Shown: piece after piece, positions 40,652 to 48,867 of the stretch
How the letters are laid out: every line of letters starts with the position of its first letter
Numbering within the stretch: the stretch's first letter is position 1
NCBI GenBank assembly: GCA_033794685.1
Contig: JARAYZ010000008.1
Origin: Lentzea sp033794685
GTDB taxonomy: Bacteria > Actinomycetota > Actinomycetes > Mycobacteriales > Pseudonocardiaceae
Direction: 5' to 3' (one strand)
DNA length: 64,000 nucleotides
Program-made: the position numbers and the translations under genes
The notes under the pieces: generated by a model
Seen by the model: the letters and a program-made list of their open reading frames with translations, nothing else
Told to the model about the DNA's origin: nothing
Databases searched by the model: none

Positions 40652-42906
40652 GACCCGAACTGGCCGAGCCGGACGAGCGGCGCATCGGGTTCCGGCGCCA
40701 CCTCCGCCCCCAGATCGTGCGGGGCGAGGCCGTCTACCTGATCGGCGAGTCCGGGGTCACCGCGATCCAGGGCACGCACGTCGAGTCGCTGGCGCCGCTG
40801 CTCGACGGCACCCGCGACCTCGCCGCCGTGCTGCGCGACCTGCCCGCGGGCCTCACCGAGGACACGGTCAGCCGCATGCTCACCAGGCTGGCCGCGGCCG
40901 GTCTGATCGGGCGGCGCTGCGAGGAGGACGGTTCGGCCACGACCGAGGCCACGCTCGCCTACTGGGACGCGGCAGGCCTCGACCCCGCGGACGCGATGAC
41001 GGCGACGACGACGTCGCTGATCTCCGTCGTCGCGATCGGCGACCTCGATCGCGACGCGCTCGTGGACGCCCTGCACCGCAACGAACTCACGGTCACCTCG
41101 GGGAGTGGTGACCTGACGGTCGTGGCGTGTGCCGACTACCTGGCTCCGGAACTCCGTGACATCGACGCGGCCCACCGCGCGGCCGGCCGGCCTTGGCTGC
41201 TGGTCAAGCCGGTGGGCGCGGAGGTGTCCGTCGGCCCCTTCTTCACCCCGGACGACGGCCCGTGCTGGCGTTGCCTCGCGGCCAGGCTGTCCGCGAACCG
41301 CAAGGCCGAGGCGCACGTGCTGCGCAGGTGCGGGCAGGAGGGGCCCGCGCCGCGGCCGCTCATCGGACTGCCGTCGCTCTCCGCGATGGCGCTGGAGATC
41401 GCGTCGGTCGAGACCGCGAAGTGGCTCGCCGGCATCCGCCAGGACGCGCAGCGGTCCATCTGGAGCTACGACAGCCTGACCATGACGGTCACGCAGCACG
41501 AGGTGCGGGTCCGCCCGCAGTGCTCGGGCTGCGGTGACCCCGAAGTTGTCGCGCGCAGGGCGTTCGTGCCGGTCGAACTCACCAGTCGCGTGAAACACTC
41601 CTGCGACGGCGGCGGCCACCGGTCGTCGCCGCCGCAGGACGTGCTCGACGGCTACCGGCACCTGATCGGCCCGGTCACCGGGATCGTGAAGGAGATCCGC
41701 CGCAACACCGAGGGCCCCGAGTTCTTCAACTCCTTCCGCTCCGGCTCGAACATCGCCGCGGGGGAAGGCATCGAGGGACTGCGTTCGGCGTTGCGCGCGG
41801 ACACCGGCGGCAAGGGTGTGACCGCACTGGACGCCCAGGTCGGAGCCCTGTGCGAGGCCGTGGAACGGCGCAGCGGCGCGTTCGTCGGCGACGAGGCGCG
41901 GGTGCGCGGCAGCTACCGGTCCCTCGCGGACCAGGCGGTCCACCCCGACACCGTGCAGCAGTACCACCCGCGTCAGTTCGCCGGCCGCGAGCTGTGGAAC
42001 GCGGCGCACTCGAACTTCCAGCACGTCACCACGCCGTTCGACGACGACGAGGTGATGGACTGGACTCCCCTGTGGTCGCTCACCGAGCAGCGGCACCGGC
42101 TCCTGCCCACCGGCATGCTGTACTTCGGCGCCCCCTGCCCGCCGAGCGTCACGGCCAACTCCAACGGGTGCGCGGCCGGCAGCAGCATCGAAGACGCTGT
42201 CCTGCAAGGACTTCTGGAACTCGTCGAACGCGACGCGGTCGCCATCTGGTGGTACAACCGCACTCCGATGCCGGGCATGGACCTGAACTCGTTCCACGAC
42301 CCGTGGATCGCCCAGAACCGCGAGGTCCACGCGAGCCTCGGCCGTGAGGTGTGGCTGCTCGACGTGACGGCGGACCTCGGTGTGCCGGTGATGGTCGCGG
42401 TGTCGCGGCGCACCGGAGGAGAGCGCGAGGACATCATGCTCGGCTGCGGTGCGCACCTCGACCCGCGGATCGCCGCGCGCCGGGCGCTCACCGAGCTCAA
42501 CCAGTGCATGCCGATGGTGTGCGGGGCCGCCGACCTGAACGGCCTCGACGTCGACGTCCGCAGCTGGTTCGAGAACACCAGGATCGCCGGCCACCCGTGG
42601 CTCGCTCCCGATCCCGCCCAGCCGGCGCGCGACGTCCGGGACCTCGCCTACACGCACCGGGCGGACCTGGCGGACGACGTCCGCGCCATCCAGAGCACTC
42701 TCGAAGCCAAGGGGATGGAGGTGCTCGTCCTCGACCAGACCAGGCCGGACATCGGTCTTCCCGTGGTCCGCGTGGTCGTGCCGGGCCTGCGGCACTTCTG
42801 GTCGAGGTTCGCTCAAGGGCGCCTCTACGACGTGCCTGTACAACTGGGGAGGCTTTCCCGGCCACACGGCTACGACGAGCTCAACCCCATCCCGTTGTTC
42901 ATGTGA
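40648..42906 (+). CDS. Fused E1-like/YcaO azoline cyclodehydratase (TOMM C-D fusion)
   Basis: A 752-aa protein. Residues about 1-95 look like a leader-binding winged-helix (RRE-like) region; about 120-340 is the E1/ThiF-like partner with a zinc site (CWRC 206-209, CSGC 292-295); about 355-752 is the YcaO domain with NSNGCAAGSSIEDAVLQGLL, ELVERDA and GAHLDPRIAARRALTELNQ, the ATP-binding blocks. It ends NPIPLFM, a reduced form of the PXPXP tail of azoline-forming YcaOs. Such fusions convert Cys, Ser and Thr of a precursor into thiazolines and oxazolines using ATP. It overlaps the precursor gene by 4 nt. Confidence 0.9.
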   Translation: MRPELAEPDERRIGFRRHLRPQIVRGEAVYLIGESGVTAIQGTHVESLAPLLDGTRDLAAVLRDLPAGLTEDTVSRMLTRLAAAGLIGRRCEEDGSATTEATLAYWDAAGLDPADAMTATTTSLISVVAIGDLDRDALVDALHRNELTVTSGSGDLTVVACADYLAPELRDIDAAHRAAGRPWLLVKPVGAEVSVGPFFTPDDGPCWRCLAARLSANRKAEAHVLRRCGQEGPAPRPLIGLPSLSAMALEIASVETAKWLAGIRQDAQRSIWSYDSLTMTVTQHEVRVRPQCSGCGDPEVVARRAFVPVELTSRVKHSCDGGGHRSSPPQDVLDGYRHLIGPVTGIVKEIRRNTEGPEFFNSFRSGSNIAAGEGIEGLRSALRADTGGKGVTALDAQVGALCEAVERRSGAFVGDEARVRGSYRSLADQAVHPDTVQQYHPRQFAGRELWNAAHSNFQHVTTPFDDDEVMDWTPLWSLTEQRHRLLPTGMLYFGAPCPPSVTANSNGCAAGSSIEDAVLQGLLELVERDAVAIWWYNRTPMPGMDLNSFHDPWIAQNREVHASLGREVWLLDVTADLGVPVMVAVSRRTGGEREDIMLGCGAHLDPRIAARRALTELNQCMPMVCGAADLNGLDVDVRSWFENTRIAGHPWLAPDPAQPARDVRDLAYTHRADLADDVRAIQSTLEAKGMEVLVLDQTRPDIGLPVVRVVVPGLRHFWSRFAQGRLYDVPVQLGRLSRPHGYDELNPIPLFM

Positions 42907-42925
42907 CTACCAGAGCGGAGGCGCT

Positions 42926-43570
42926 GTGGTGCCCACCCAGTCGCACATCCCGGCCGGCCGGCCGCTGTGGTCGTTGCTGGAGGACACGTTCGTCGACGAG
43001 GGGACCGAACACCTCACCGTGTACGGGAGGTGGGGGGCGATCGAGATCGCCGACACCAGCCCGCTCGTCCGCGAGGCGTTGCACCGCATGAGCCTCGGCC
43101 CGGTGGCGCTCGAGAACATCTCCGCGCTGCACGAGAACTTCGTGCGCTGGAAGACGGGCTCCGGGCCGTGCCTGATCTGGCGCAAGCTCAAGAACACGCT
43201 CGACCAACTGGGTGGTTGCGTCGTGCCGTCGCTGGGCCTCAACGACGGGGCCGGGCCCATCCTGTCCGTCGTCGCGGTCGCCCGTGACGCGGTGTTCGCG
43301 TTGCCGCACATCGAGGAGGACGAGGTCGTCACCATGCGGCCGCGCACCGAGATCGAGCGGCTCAACGGCGACCAGGCACTGGCCTGCCCCGGACTCTCCT
43401 ACCAGGTGATCCTGCACAGCGCGCCGGCGACGGAGATAGCGAAGTCGTTGCTGCACACCGGGACCACGATCGCTCAGGTCGCGGATGCGTTGCAGGTGGA
43501 GAAGAACCTGGTCGGCGACGTCGTCGCCTACCTCGCCGGGGCAGGACTCGCCGTCGTCCAGAGGCGTTGA
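42926..43570 (+). CDS. SagB-dehydrogenase N-terminal-like protein without a nitroreductase domain
   Basis: A 214-aa protein starting LWSLLEDTF, then VYGRWGAIEIADTSPLVREALHRMSLGPVALENI, and ending with a winged-helix-like block (ILHSAPATEIAKSLLHTGTTIAQVADAL to VVAYLAGAGLAVV). This order resembles the N-terminal region of actinobacterial SagB-type azoline dehydrogenases, but the FMN nitroreductase domain that should follow (about 250 aa) is missing and is not found downstream. It may bind the leader peptide. GGAGG precedes GTG codons at 42926 and 42929; either could be the start. Confidence 0.6.
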   Translation: MVPTQSHIPAGRPLWSLLEDTFVDEGTEHLTVYGRWGAIEIADTSPLVREALHRMSLGPVALENISALHENFVRWKTGSGPCLIWRKLKNTLDQLGGCVVPSLGLNDGAGPILSVVAVARDAVFALPHIEEDEVVTMRPRTEIERLNGDQALACPGLSYQVILHSAPATEIAKSLLHTGTTIAQVADALQVEKNLVGDVVAYLAGAGLAVVQRR

Positions 43571-43617
43571 GCCGTCGCCATGTTGCTCCGATCGCGGATC
43601 GCAAAACGCGAGATTTC

Positions 43618-43639
43618 CCAGGAAGCGCCCGTATCATGG
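43618..43639 (+). promoter_or_regulatory. Promoter block of the first double kinase
   Basis: CCAGGAAGCGCCC followed by GTATCATGG: the same block as before the second kinase gene (45965). TATCAT is the likely -10; here the GTG start is 35 nt further down. Confidence 0.5.
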
Positions 43640-43672
43640 CCGCGTCCCGACCCTCGTGTGGGAGCCGCTGCT

Positions 43673-45940
43673 GTGACGCTACGACAGGAACACTCGTCCG
43701 TGTCCCGTCGTTTGGCATACGTCGTCATCAGCGTCGTGTTCGCCAACTACCTCGGCAACGCCTTCTCGTACGTGTTGGCGGCGGGCCCGACGCCCGTGCG
43801 CATCGCGACCTCGCTCGCCTGCCTGGTCACGATCGGGTTCCTCCAGCTGAGGGTGTTCAGCCGGCCGGGTGCGAACCTGCACTCGGGCAAGGCGTACCTG
43901 GCTCTGGGGGCGATGGCGTGCCTGGTGTACGTCCCGTACCCGTTCTTCCCGAACGCCTGGCACGGCATGCCGGGGTTCCTGGCGGGCAGTGCCTTGCTCG
44001 TCCTGCCGGGCCGCGTGCGGTGGCTCGTGTTCTTCGCGGTGGCGCTCAGCAACAGCCTGATCAAGGCCCAGTACGTCGACGACCCCGCCCAGCTGGCCTA
44101 CTACGCGGTGTCGGCGATGGTCGCCGGAATGGTCGTCTACGGCCTGTCCCGGCTCCCGTCGCTGGTCAAACAGCTGGAGACCGCCCGTTCGGAACTCGCC
44201 GACCTCGCTGTCTCACAGGAACGGCTGCGGTTCGCCCGCGACCTGCACGACCTGCTCGGGTTCAGCCTGTCGGCGATCACGCTGAAGGTCGAGCTGGCCA
44301 TCAGGATGCTCGGCACCCACACCGAACGCGCCACGCGTGAGCTCGTCGAGATCCTCGGCATCGCCCGCGAGGCCCTGACGGACGTTCGTGCGGTGGCGTC
44401 GAGCTACCGGGAGCTGTCGCTGGCCGACGAGATCGAGTCGGCGCGGTCGGTGCTGATCGCCGCGGGGGTGCGCACCACGATCGAGGCGAACCACCCCGAG
44501 CTCTCGCCCCGCTCCCGCACGGTGCTCGCGACCGTGCTGCGCGAGGGCGTCACGAACCTGCTGCGGCACAGCGACGCGACCCGCTGCACGATCACGATCT
44601 CCGGCACGGACCGGCTGGCGTCGATCGACATCGTCAACGACGGCACACCCGCGGAGACCTCCGGCGAGCGCGGCAGCGGCCTGACGAACCTCGCCACCCG
44701 CACCACCGCCATCGGTGGCTCGCTGCTCGCCCAGGCGACCTCGGACGGCGGGTACCGGCTGCACGCCGAGGTGCCGGTCGACCCGGAACCGGAGAACCCG
44801 GAGAAGCAGGCGAGAACGCCGCGCTTCGCGGGGCCCCTGATCGCGACGCGGTTCGCCCAGGTGCTGCTCACCGCCGTGGTCATCGGGTACGCGGCCATGG
44901 CCATGACGCTCGTGACGTACTACCCCGTCGGGGTCCTCGGCATCGAGGTCGCGGCCGTCGGCATCGCCGGCACGGTCGCGCTCGTGCTGGGGGTGGTGAC
45001 TCGTCCCCACCTGCGGCTGAGCCTGCCGCTGCGGGTCGCCGTGCTCGCCGGGCTGGCGGCGTGCGTCTACGTGCCACCGCTGGTGTTCGGCAACCCCTAC
45101 CTCGCGGGTGTGCCCGGCTTCCTCGCCGGGGCGTGCGCGTTGCTGCTGCCCCGGCGGCCGGGGTGGATCGCGTTCCTCGCCGTCGTCGGCCTGCAAGGGG
45201 TGATCTACAGCCTGCTCGGTGAGAGCAGCGTGGCCGTCATGTACGCCCTGATCGCGACGACCAACCACGGCCTGGTGCTGTACGCGCTGACCCGGCTGCG
45301 GTCCATGGTGAACCAGCTGCACGAGGCCCGCGAGGAACTGGCGACGGCGGCGGTCACGCAGGAACGGCTGCGGTTCGCCCGCGACCTGCACGACCTGCTC
45401 GGCTACAGCCTGTCCGCCATCACGCTGAAGAGCGAGCTCACGCACCGGCTGGCGTCGATCGACCCCGGCCGGGCCCGCCAGGAGCTCACCGAGGTCCTGG
45501 AGATCTCCCGCCAGGCGCTCGCGGACGTGCGGTCGGTCGCGTTGAGCTACCGCGAACTCTCGTTCGACGAGGAGACCCAGTCGGCGCAGGCGCTGCTGTC
45601 CGCGGCCGACATCGAGGTCACCGTGAAGATCGACGCGTGCGACCAGCTGCCGACGGAGGTGAAGGTGACGCTCGCGACGGTGCTGCGCGAAGGCGTCACG
45701 AACCTCCTGCGGCACAGCAAGGCCGAACACTGCGAGATCGTGCTCTCGAGTTCGCGGCACCTGGTCACGATGGACATCATCAACGACGGGATCCCCACGA
45801 TCGAGCGGCGATCGCGTGACGGCAGCGGGATCGGCAACCTGACGACCCGGGTCCGCGCGCTCGGCGGCGACCTGCACGCCGGACTGACGCCCGAGCACAC
45901 CTACCGGCTGCGCGCGGAAATCCCGCTGCCGTTCAACTGA
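43673..45940 (+). CDS. Double-headed sensor histidine kinase (two DesK/NarL-type modules)
   Basis: A 755-aa protein of two complete, homologous halves. Module 1: about four to five membrane helices (residues 13-160), HisKA_3 with H192 in ARDLHDLLGFS, and an HATPase domain (N-box REGVTN at 290-295, VNDG at 321-324, GSGLTNL). Module 2: membrane helices (about 395-540), H573 in ARDLHDLLGYS, and HATPase to the end. Such kinases normally have one module of about 380 aa. The GTG start is fixed by homology with the next gene (LRQEHSSVSRRLAYVV). The likely partner is the NarL-type regulator at 49.6 kb. Confidence 0.88.
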   Translation: MTLRQEHSSVSRRLAYVVISVVFANYLGNAFSYVLAAGPTPVRIATSLACLVTIGFLQLRVFSRPGANLHSGKAYLALGAMACLVYVPYPFFPNAWHGMPGFLAGSALLVLPGRVRWLVFFAVALSNSLIKAQYVDDPAQLAYYAVSAMVAGMVVYGLSRLPSLVKQLETARSELADLAVSQERLRFARDLHDLLGFSLSAITLKVELAIRMLGTHTERATRELVEILGIAREALTDVRAVASSYRELSLADEIESARSVLIAAGVRTTIEANHPELSPRSRTVLATVLREGVTNLLRHSDATRCTITISGTDRLASIDIVNDGTPAETSGERGSGLTNLATRTTAIGGSLLAQATSDGGYRLHAEVPVDPEPENPEKQARTPRFAGPLIATRFAQVLLTAVVIGYAAMAMTLVTYYPVGVLGIEVAAVGIAGTVALVLGVVTRPHLRLSLPLRVAVLAGLAACVYVPPLVFGNPYLAGVPGFLAGACALLLPRRPGWIAFLAVVGLQGVIYSLLGESSVAVMYALIATTNHGLVLYALTRLRSMVNQLHEAREELATAAVTQERLRFARDLHDLLGYSLSAITLKSELTHRLASIDPGRARQELTEVLEISRQALADVRSVALSYRELSFDEETQSAQALLSAADIEVTVKIDACDQLPTEVKVTLATVLREGVTNLLRHSKAEHCEIVLSSSRHLVTMDIINDGIPTIERRSRDGSGIGNLTTRVRALGGDLHAGLTPEHTYRLRAEIPLPFN

Positions 45941-45964
45941 GGTCCTCGAAGAACACGGGAACCA

Positions 45965-45990
45965 CCAGGTAGCGCGCCTATCATGCCGCC
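45965..45990 (+). promoter_or_regulatory. Leaderless promoter of the second double kinase
   Basis: CCAGGTAGCGCGC and TATCAT (45979-45984), with the GTG 6 nt beyond the -10, so transcription probably starts at the start codon. It parallels the block at 43618. Confidence 0.55.
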
Positions 45991-47871
45991 GTGGCGCTAC
46001 GGCAGGAACACTCATCGGTGTCCCGTCGGCTGGCGTACGTCGTGATCACCGTTGTGTTCGCGAACTATCTGTTGAACGCGTTCCTGTACGTCCTGGAGAC
46101 CGGCGCGACCCCGGCACGGATCACCGGTTCGCTCGCCTGCCTGCTCTCGATCGCGTTCCTCCAGCTGGGGGTGTTCTCCCGGCCGGGCACGAACCTGCGG
46201 TCCGGCAGGGCGTACCTGGCACTGGGCGCGATGGCGCTGCTGGTGTTCGCGCCGGTGCCGTTCTTCCCGACCGCGTGGGGCGGCATGCCCGTGTTCCTCG
46301 CGGGCAGCTGCCTGCTGGTGCTGCCGGGCCGCGTGCGGTGGTTCGCGTTCGTGGCCGTGGCGCTGGCCAACCCCGCCTCCAAGATCCCCTACGGCGTCCC
46401 TTCCGTGGTGATGGCCTACTACGTGGCGTCCTCGCTGACCGCGGGCCTCGCCGTCTACGGCCTGTCCCGGTTGCCCTCGCTCGTGCTGCGGCTCGAGAAC
46501 GCCCGTTCGGAGGTCGCCGACCTCGCCGTCGCGCGGGAACGGCTGCGGTTCTCGCGCGACCTGCAGGACCTGGTCGGCGTCAGCCTCACCACGATCATGT
46601 TGAAGGCCGGACCGGCCCGCCGGGCGATCGGCGAGCGGACCGGCCGGGCGCCGGCGGAGATCACCCGGATCATCGGCATGTCCCGCGAGGCCCTGGCGGA
46701 CGTGCGGGCGGTGGCGTCGAGCTACCGCGAGCCGTCGCCCGCCGGGAAGGCCGGTCCCGCGCCACGCGAGGGCGCCGCGAACCTGCGGTTCGCGCAGGTG
46801 CTGCTCACGGCGGTGGTGATCGGGTACGGCGTGATGGCGACGCTCCTGGCGTCGTACGAGATGACCGGCCTCGTCGAGCCCGCCGTCACCGCGGTGAGCA
46901 GTGCGGTGATCGGGGCCCTGGTGCTCGGTGCCGTCAGCCGCCCGCACGTCCGGCCGGCGCTGCGCCACGCGGCCCTCGCCGGGATCGCCCTCTGCGTGTA
47001 CGTCCCGCAGTTCTTGTTCCAGGACCCGTTCCTGGGCGGTGTCCCCGGCTTCCTCGCGGGTTCCGCGCTGCTGGTCCTGCCGCGGTGGACCGGCTGGTCC
47101 GTGTTCGGCGCGGTCGTCGTCAGCCAGGGCGTCCTGCAGGCCGTCTGGGGCTTCCCGGCGACCGACGTGGTGTGGGGCGTGATCGCGGCGGCGAACCACG
47201 GGCTCGTGCTGTACGCGCTGACCCGCCTGCGGTCGATGGTGACCGAACTGCAGGAGGCCCGGCAGGAGCTGGCGACGGCGGCGGTCACGCGGGAACGGCT
47301 GCGGTTCGCCCGCGATCTCCACGACCTGCTCGGCTACAGCCTCTCGGCCATCACGTTGAAGAGCGAGCTCGCGCACCGACTGACCTCGTCCGAGCCCGCC
47401 CGCGCCCGCCGGGAGCTCACCGAGGTCCTGGAGATCTCCCGCCAGGCCCTCGCGGACGTCCGGTCGGTGGCGCTGAGCTACCGCGAGCTCTCGTTCGACG
47501 AGGAAGCTCTTTCGGCACAGGCGTTGTTGTCCGCGGCCAACGTCGAGGTGACGGTCCGGATGGACGCGGCCGAGCTGCCCACCGAGGTGAAGGTGGCTCT
47601 GGCGACCGTGCTGCGCGAAGGCGTCACGAACCTCCTGCGGCACAGCAAGGCCGAACACTGCGAGATCGTGCTCTCGAGCGCACCGCACCTCGTCACGATG
47701 GACATCGTCAACGACGGGATCCCCGCCACCGGACGGAAGTCCCGTGACGGCAGCGGGATCGGCAACCTGACGACCCGGGTGCGTGCCCTCGGCGGCGACC
47801 TGCACGCTGGGCTCACGCCCGAGCACACCTACCGGCTGCGCGCGGAAATCCCGCTCACAGCATCTCGATGA
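45991..47871 (+). CDS. Paralogous double kinase with a dead first module
   Basis: A 626-aa paralogue of the preceding kinase. The first membrane domain is kept, but the phosphoacceptor His is Gln (Q192 in SRDLQDLVGVS) and the first ATPase domain is gone: after SSYREPSP only a remnant REGAANL joins straight to the second membrane domain (RFAQVLLTAVV). The second module is complete (H444 in ARDLHDLLGYS, HATPase at the C-terminus). It therefore senses with two membrane domains and signals with one kinase. Its end overlaps the convergent KASIII-like gene by 17 bp. Confidence 0.88.
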   Translation: MALRQEHSSVSRRLAYVVITVVFANYLLNAFLYVLETGATPARITGSLACLLSIAFLQLGVFSRPGTNLRSGRAYLALGAMALLVFAPVPFFPTAWGGMPVFLAGSCLLVLPGRVRWFAFVAVALANPASKIPYGVPSVVMAYYVASSLTAGLAVYGLSRLPSLVLRLENARSEVADLAVARERLRFSRDLQDLVGVSLTTIMLKAGPARRAIGERTGRAPAEITRIIGMSREALADVRAVASSYREPSPAGKAGPAPREGAANLRFAQVLLTAVVIGYGVMATLLASYEMTGLVEPAVTAVSSAVIGALVLGAVSRPHVRPALRHAALAGIALCVYVPQFLFQDPFLGGVPGFLAGSALLVLPRWTGWSVFGAVVVSQGVLQAVWGFPATDVVWGVIAAANHGLVLYALTRLRSMVTELQEARQELATAAVTRERLRFARDLHDLLGYSLSAITLKSELAHRLTSSEPARARRELTEVLEISRQALADVRSVALSYRELSFDEEALSAQALLSAANVEVTVRMDAAELPTEVKVALATVLREGVTNLLRHSKAEHCEIVLSSAPHLVTMDIVNDGIPATGRKSRDGSGIGNLTTRVRALGGDLHAGLTPEHTYRLRAEIPLTASR

Positions 47872-48862
47872 CCGCGCAGCCCCAGCTGTAGCCCGCGCCG
47901 ACGCCGAACATCACGATCCGCTGGCCCGAGGTCGCCTTGCCCGTCATCACGAGGTGGTCGAAGCTCGCGAACTGGTCGCCGGCGCCGAGGTGCCCGACCG
48001 TGCGGCTCCACGACCACGTGGTGCGTTCGGGCTCGATGTCGTACGGGCGCAGGTAGTTCACGTCCAGCCGGCGGCGGCCGAAGTGCGGCAGGATGATCCA
48101 GTCCGCGTCACCGATCTTCATGTCGGCGTCGGACAGCGCCTGCTCGACGGCGAGCGCCTGGCCCGCGTTGGCCTTGTTGATGCCGTAGGAGAGCCCGAAC
48201 TCGCGGCTGAACGTGTGCTTGGCCTCCTCGAAGTCCACCGGGATCCGGTGCGAGAACGGCGCGAGGCCGAACGGCACGTCGCCGCGGTGCAGCGGTTCGA
48301 GATCGCTGTCCGCGTTGATGGCCAACGAAAGCAGCTTGGCGTAACCACCGCGGGTGGACAGCACGAGAGCCGACGCGCCGTCGCCGTAGGGCGTTCCGGG
48401 GTCGGTCCTCCAGCGGTCGATCCCGGGCAGGCAGAAGCGATCTGAGGACGTGAGGAGGGCGTCCCTGCCGGGACGCGCGATCAGGTACGACACCGCGAGG
48501 TCCATCGCGGCCAGGCCACCGTTGGACATCTGCCGGATCTCCAGCGCCAGACAGGAGTTCCGCACCGTCTCGCGCTGGATGTAGGAACCGACCGGCCACA
48601 GGTCCTGGCCCTGGTGGTAGGTGGTGGCGTGCAGGATCAGGTCGACGTCGTCGGGCTCGGATCCCGCCCGCGCCAACGCGACCCTGGCCGCCTCGACCGC
48701 CATCTCGGCCGCGGACTCGTGCGGGGACACGGACACGGACTCGACGTCCGTCCGCGCGACGAGCTTCGGCTCGCAGTCCCCCGACGCGATCGCGTCCGCG
48801 ACGTTCAGCGTCGAGGGCAGGCGCACGCCACTGCCGTTGACGAAGACATCCTTGACTCGCAC
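47855..48862 (-). CDS. KASIII-like acyltransferase/ketosynthase with Ser in place of Cys
   Basis: A 335-aa thiolase-fold protein (FabH/DpsC/CerJ group). The active-site Cys position is Ser113 (LEIRQMSNGGLAAMDLA), His260 is kept (LPHFGRRRLD) and the usual Asn is His291 (VGHLGAGDQ). DpsC of daunorubicin synthesis likewise uses Ser to transfer a propionyl starter, working with the AT DpsD; this cluster also has an AT. It could select a starter or acylate a late intermediate. The GTG start has GGAGGT upstream, 5 nt after the WrbA-like gene. Confidence 0.88.
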   Translation of the reverse strand: MRVKDVFVNGSGVRLPSTLNVADAIASGDCEPKLVARTDVESVSVSPHESAAEMAVEAARVALARAGSEPDDVDLILHATTYHQGQDLWPVGSYIQRETVRNSCLALEIRQMSNGGLAAMDLAVSYLIARPGRDALLTSSDRFCLPGIDRWRTDPGTPYGDGASALVLSTRGGYAKLLSLAINADSDLEPLHRGDVPFGLAPFSHRIPVDFEEAKHTFSREFGLSYGINKANAGQALAVEQALSDADMKIGDADWIILPHFGRRRLDVNYLRPYDIEPERTTWSWSRTVGHLGAGDQFASFDHLVMTGKATSGQRIVMFGVGAGYSWGCAVIEML

Positions 48863-48867
48863 CGCGG

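Noticed and set aside
44213..47826. Long minus-strand frames opposite both kinase genes
   Set aside because: They mirror the duplicated kinase sequence in the opposite strand, show no start signal and have no recognisable domain.
45941..47871. The second kinase as a simple pseudogene
   Set aside because: The frame is open for 626 codons, the second module is complete, and a leaderless promoter is kept; only module 1 is degenerate.
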